From Ceratorhiza oryzae-sativae (Eukaryota; Basidiomycota; Agaricomycetes; Cantharellales; Ceratobasidiaceae), in the NCBI GenBank assembly GCA_030998015.1, contig JARWMV010000056.1, positions 35,333-99,332 of the forward strand: a stretch of 64,000 nt of DNA, written 5' to 3'. Every line of letters starts with the position of its first letter. Position 1 is the stretch's first letter. Below the pieces are notes generated by a model, which made no database searches, was not told the DNA's origin, and was given only the letters and a program-made list of their open reading frames with translations. The translations under genes were made by a program, and so were the position numbers. Below, piece after piece: positions 61,018 to 64,000 of the stretch.

Positions 61018-62060
61018 AACGTGCTACACCGAACAGAGATGAATGGCTACAGTAGTGAATGTTATCCATTGATTAAGCTACTTTTTTTTTTGCTGACTAA
61101 CAGCGCGTGCATAATTTTCAAGACCCATAGTGCTTTCATGGTTCCGCTCCAAACAAACCTGAGGCCACTACAGCCACGCATATAAATGCCAGTTTTCCGT
61201 CAACCCGCTTCAACAGGAGGATTGGTATCGCGTAAAGTGATATCTTTTACGGTGTTGTTGACCACTGCGCCGCGCACGTACATCGGGTCAACCTTTGAGC
61301 CTGAACTTTTCGTGGATCTTTGTCTGGTTGTTAGCGAACAAGTCAGGACTAATCGATTACAACCTAAGGGTTCGAAGACCCCAGGATCGAGGGACAAGCA
61401 TGGTGTTCGGAAGAGCAAAATGGATGCAAGCAAGAGTCTGACTGGCCACGTCGAAATACGCAGCAGGCGGAAGGCCGGACTAACGCCCGCATCAAGCAGA
61501 TTTATAGCATACTATCAACCCACACCAGATAGGCTGCATTATCCACCACCATCTAACATGAAATCTTCGATAAATGCTGTTGTCTGAGACTCCCAGCATG
61601 GATTCTGACAATCCCTTCAGTCATGTCGCCTTTTTGATTAAGGCGAACTGGACTGTGAGCTTCTATTCTCACGTGTGTGGAGAGCAAAAACAGGGCAATT
61701 GGCCGGTTTTATGGCTCGCTCGCTTTATGTTCAAGACCAATTACATGACCCACGCGCCTCGAGGGTATTCGGGGGGTTATGCAGTCCGCTTGAACCATAA
61801 TTATTCCGCTCATTTACATACACAGGAGCAATTTTGGGGGTCTGAACACGGCGTGGAAGCCCTTGGTGTCGCCGATGCTCATTGATCGCCACAGATCATA
61901 TAACCGCGATCGCTCGGTTTATGTGCCCATTTTGAAACAATGAATTCATTGCCTGTCACAAATCTCTACTCCGAACACACTCCAAAGCAATCAAGAGGCG
62001 GCTCCTCCGCTATATCAAGCCCTCACCCCCGATCTCACGGAACCTTGGATTCGTGCTGCA
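61018..62060. other. No confident gene
   Basis: Two plus frames (61186-61587 and 61574-61885) have no recognisable domain. The second (NWTVSFYSHVCGEQKQGNW) is mildly coding-like. Confidence 0.35.
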
Positions 62061-63523
62061 ATGAGCCCCCTGCCTCAAGATGATTACCGATCCCAGGCAA
62101 TCGACGATGAGAACAATTCCATAATTTGGCTTCCCGCTGATATGACGCCCGACCGAACCTCTGACTATGACACTTCTTCGTTCTCCGATTCGGATAGTAG
62201 CAACCATACGATGAGTACAATCCGAAGCACAGAAGTAGCAGGTGAGACTAGGTCCCAAGACGATGAGAATCTGTTGGCTTTTGGCTAGTTTTTCGCTCCA
62301 TCGGCTTAATAACGACCGTTCCTTACACGTGTACTCGTGCCCCTGATGGCGCTAACTGCTTGAACTAGATTATTTCCGCTCTGTTTTCGGATTTACCTTT
62401 CCAGCCGATGATGGCGTTCCGCTTATTTGGCCTGCCGATTCAACCGCGAAACAGCTGGATGTGGTACTGCATGTGATTATGCGTCTCTGTATGGGCGGAC
62501 AGAATGTGCCACCAGGGGTGGGCGAGATGTTACGAACTGGCGGGGTGGACAAAACGGGAGCAAGAGTACTTGATATGGTTACAAACAGTGGAGCCTGGTA
62601 GATCATTTGATTTTTCGCCTTTCTTTCGGCTGAAGACGGAGTTTCTAGGGTAAACGAAATGGCTTCCATCTATTCAACCGCCTCATTTACATCCCTTGAC
62701 ACCAAACCTCTGATTCCTCATACGCCACACCCCAGAATCCAATTCCAGATCTACGACTTCTATGCGGGGATCATGGAGCCTGACGCTAGCTTTGACCTTG
62801 TGCATCTGAGACAAGGAGTGTTTGCGGTAGGTGACCCAACGCAGACCATGCTTCCTGCATAAAACCGATCGCCGTATTTTTTGACCGACGCAGACCAAGA
62901 ATTTCAATTTTCTGCTCTGGGAGCTTCATCGTGTTTTGAAACCCAATGGCTACATCTGGATAAGTGAACTTCCGATTGGACCATACGAGGGTATGTTTTT
63001 GTTTTTACTGCAAGAAGATGAGAAATCTGGCCTTGATAGTCAACGAAATACCTTGTTAGGTACTAGCCCTCAAGTCCCGCTTCATTCGGCCGTGCATGTT
63101 GCCGAAGCTGTCAAGCTTTTGCACGAGAGGTGCAAGGCTGAAGGGGCAGATATCACCGCCTGGCATGACATGTCGAGTCGAGTCGGCCCCGACCACGGAT
63201 TATGGGGAAATCAGTCTGTACAAGATGTCAACCAGAAGCCAGACGTAGCCCAACCAGTCAGAGGTTTTCGCGATATTCATTTGCGCGCGGTGCCAGTCCC
63301 AGCCGGCACTTGGCATCCGGAAGAAAGCCAAAAGGTGCTGGGCAGGTTGGTGAGTTTGTGGGGTTTCCATCATGTACGGTCGCTTTTGCCTGCAGTGATG
63401 ATGAAGGGGGTGGAGGAAGATCAAGCTAGCGAGTTCATTCAAACAGTCCTTCAGGAGATCACCGACGGAGATCGCAACAAGTCCTATCTCGTATGCCACA
63501 TGTGGCTAGCTAGGAAGATATGA
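62061..63523 (+). CDS. SAM-dependent methyltransferase-like protein
   Basis: Five exons: 62061-62241, 62369-62597, 62649-62826, 62894-62990, 63060-63523; 1149 nt, 382 aa. A Ser/Asp-rich N-terminus leads into [16 protein letters not shown]. Motif I appears as [12 protein letters not shown] (normally V-L-D-x-G-x-G-x-G), the acidic strand as FDLVHLRQG, and [17 protein letters not shown] is the classic class I motif III region. The glycine loop is degenerate (D-M-V-T-N-S-G), so cofactor binding is uncertain. Similar fungal proteins include LaeA-like regulators; the substrate is unknown. Confidence 0.75.
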
Positions 63524-63748
63524 GATTCCAAGAGATGACACTTTTCAAGTCTAATTGAGCGGAGTATCCAGATAGACAGTGAATGAATTTCACTTGGGAC
63601 CATGTTTTTCTGGAAATACAGGAGGGCTGAATCGCACTCATGTTAAGTAAATACTCCACAATATAAAAACAGTTTCTGAGGAGTTGACCCTGATACGGGC
63701 CAACTAATGTAGGAATTTCCTGAATTTAGCCAACCTTGATGGAAGATA
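63524..63748. other. Short intergenic region
   Basis: Nothing recognised. Confidence 0.5.
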
Positions 63749-63879
63749 TGTTGGAAGTCACACGTAGGCGTGCGCATGTAGCCATGTGATTGGTGTCCTT
63801 GTTCATCACAGCAGGAGATTTTAGACACAGAGAGATTTCACCTAACCACATCTAGCCTCCCCACTACCCGAGTTCGACA
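63749..63879 (+). repeat. Short solo LTR (131 bp), sibling of 9885-10022
   Basis: Starts TGTTGGAAGTC and ends GTTCGACA. It shares the internal AGAGATTTCACCTAACCAC and TAGCCT-CCC-CTACC blocks with the copy in copia pol. Flanks AGATA and AGGTA agree at 4 of 5 positions, consistent with an aged target duplication. Confidence 0.72.
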
Positions 63880-64000
63880 AGGTAAAAGTGAGCAAATGTC
63901 ATACATGCACATAGACACTCACTTGAAATTTCACTGTAGTGTGCAAGATCCAAGCAATGGTCAGGAAAATTGTTTTTTTCGTAGTGGAGTCGGGAATTTC

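Overview
The window is fungal nuclear DNA, almost certainly from an Agaricomycete. Typical signs are many 50-57 nt GT-AG introns, a ribosomal protein gene whose first intron follows directly after the ATG, a TPR-CHAT protein, a secreted cellobiose-dehydrogenase-like flavoprotein, and dense Ty3, copia, PIF/Harbinger and Tc1 elements. The overall look suggests a Rhizoctonia/Ceratobasidium-type genome; that placement is inference, not something the sequence proves.

Bases 1-30006 are a transposon landfill. The first 9.2 kb are the body and 3' LTR of a decayed Ty3/gypsy chromovirus. Between its chromodomain and its LTR it carries about 3.5 kb of extra DNA that includes a broken geminivirus-like Rep gene. 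Next comes an old copia element (about 9430-18400) split by at least four later insertions: a short solo LTR, a MITE-like repeat, a complete two-gene PIF/Harbinger transposon and a 2.3 kb G-rich TIR element. For the last two, removing the insert and one target-site copy restores the copia RNase H frame exactly. After a poorly readable stretch with a dynamin GED relic comes a Tc1-like transposon whose left terminal repeat is split by a 1.3 kb solo LTR. A structurally complete copia element (25026-30006) follows, with 289 bp LTRs, a CCGCA target duplication and a CpG-decay signature.

Bases 30146-46590 hold ordinary genes. In order they are a 12-exon dynamin GTPase (-), a C2H2 zinc-finger protein (-), a small hypothetical, the TFIIA large subunit (+), ribosomal protein S26 (-) beside a degenerate S26 copy, a 1340-residue TPR-CHAT protein with one frameshift (+), and a secreted S1/P1 nuclease (-).

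Bases 46590-64000 are sparser. They hold solo LTR relics, a hypothetical single-pass membrane protein (-), two unrecognised reading frames, a degenerate DEAH-box RNA helicase, an 11-exon secreted GMC oxidoreductase (-), a beta-propeller lactonase (+) and a methyltransferase-like gene (+). The oxidoreductase and lactonase are divergent neighbours and could act in sequence on sugar lactones.

Exon structures were derived by hand from splice consensus, protein continuity and reading-frame arithmetic. Every multi-exon gene given full coordinates sums to a whole number of codons, except the frameshifted TPR-CHAT gene.
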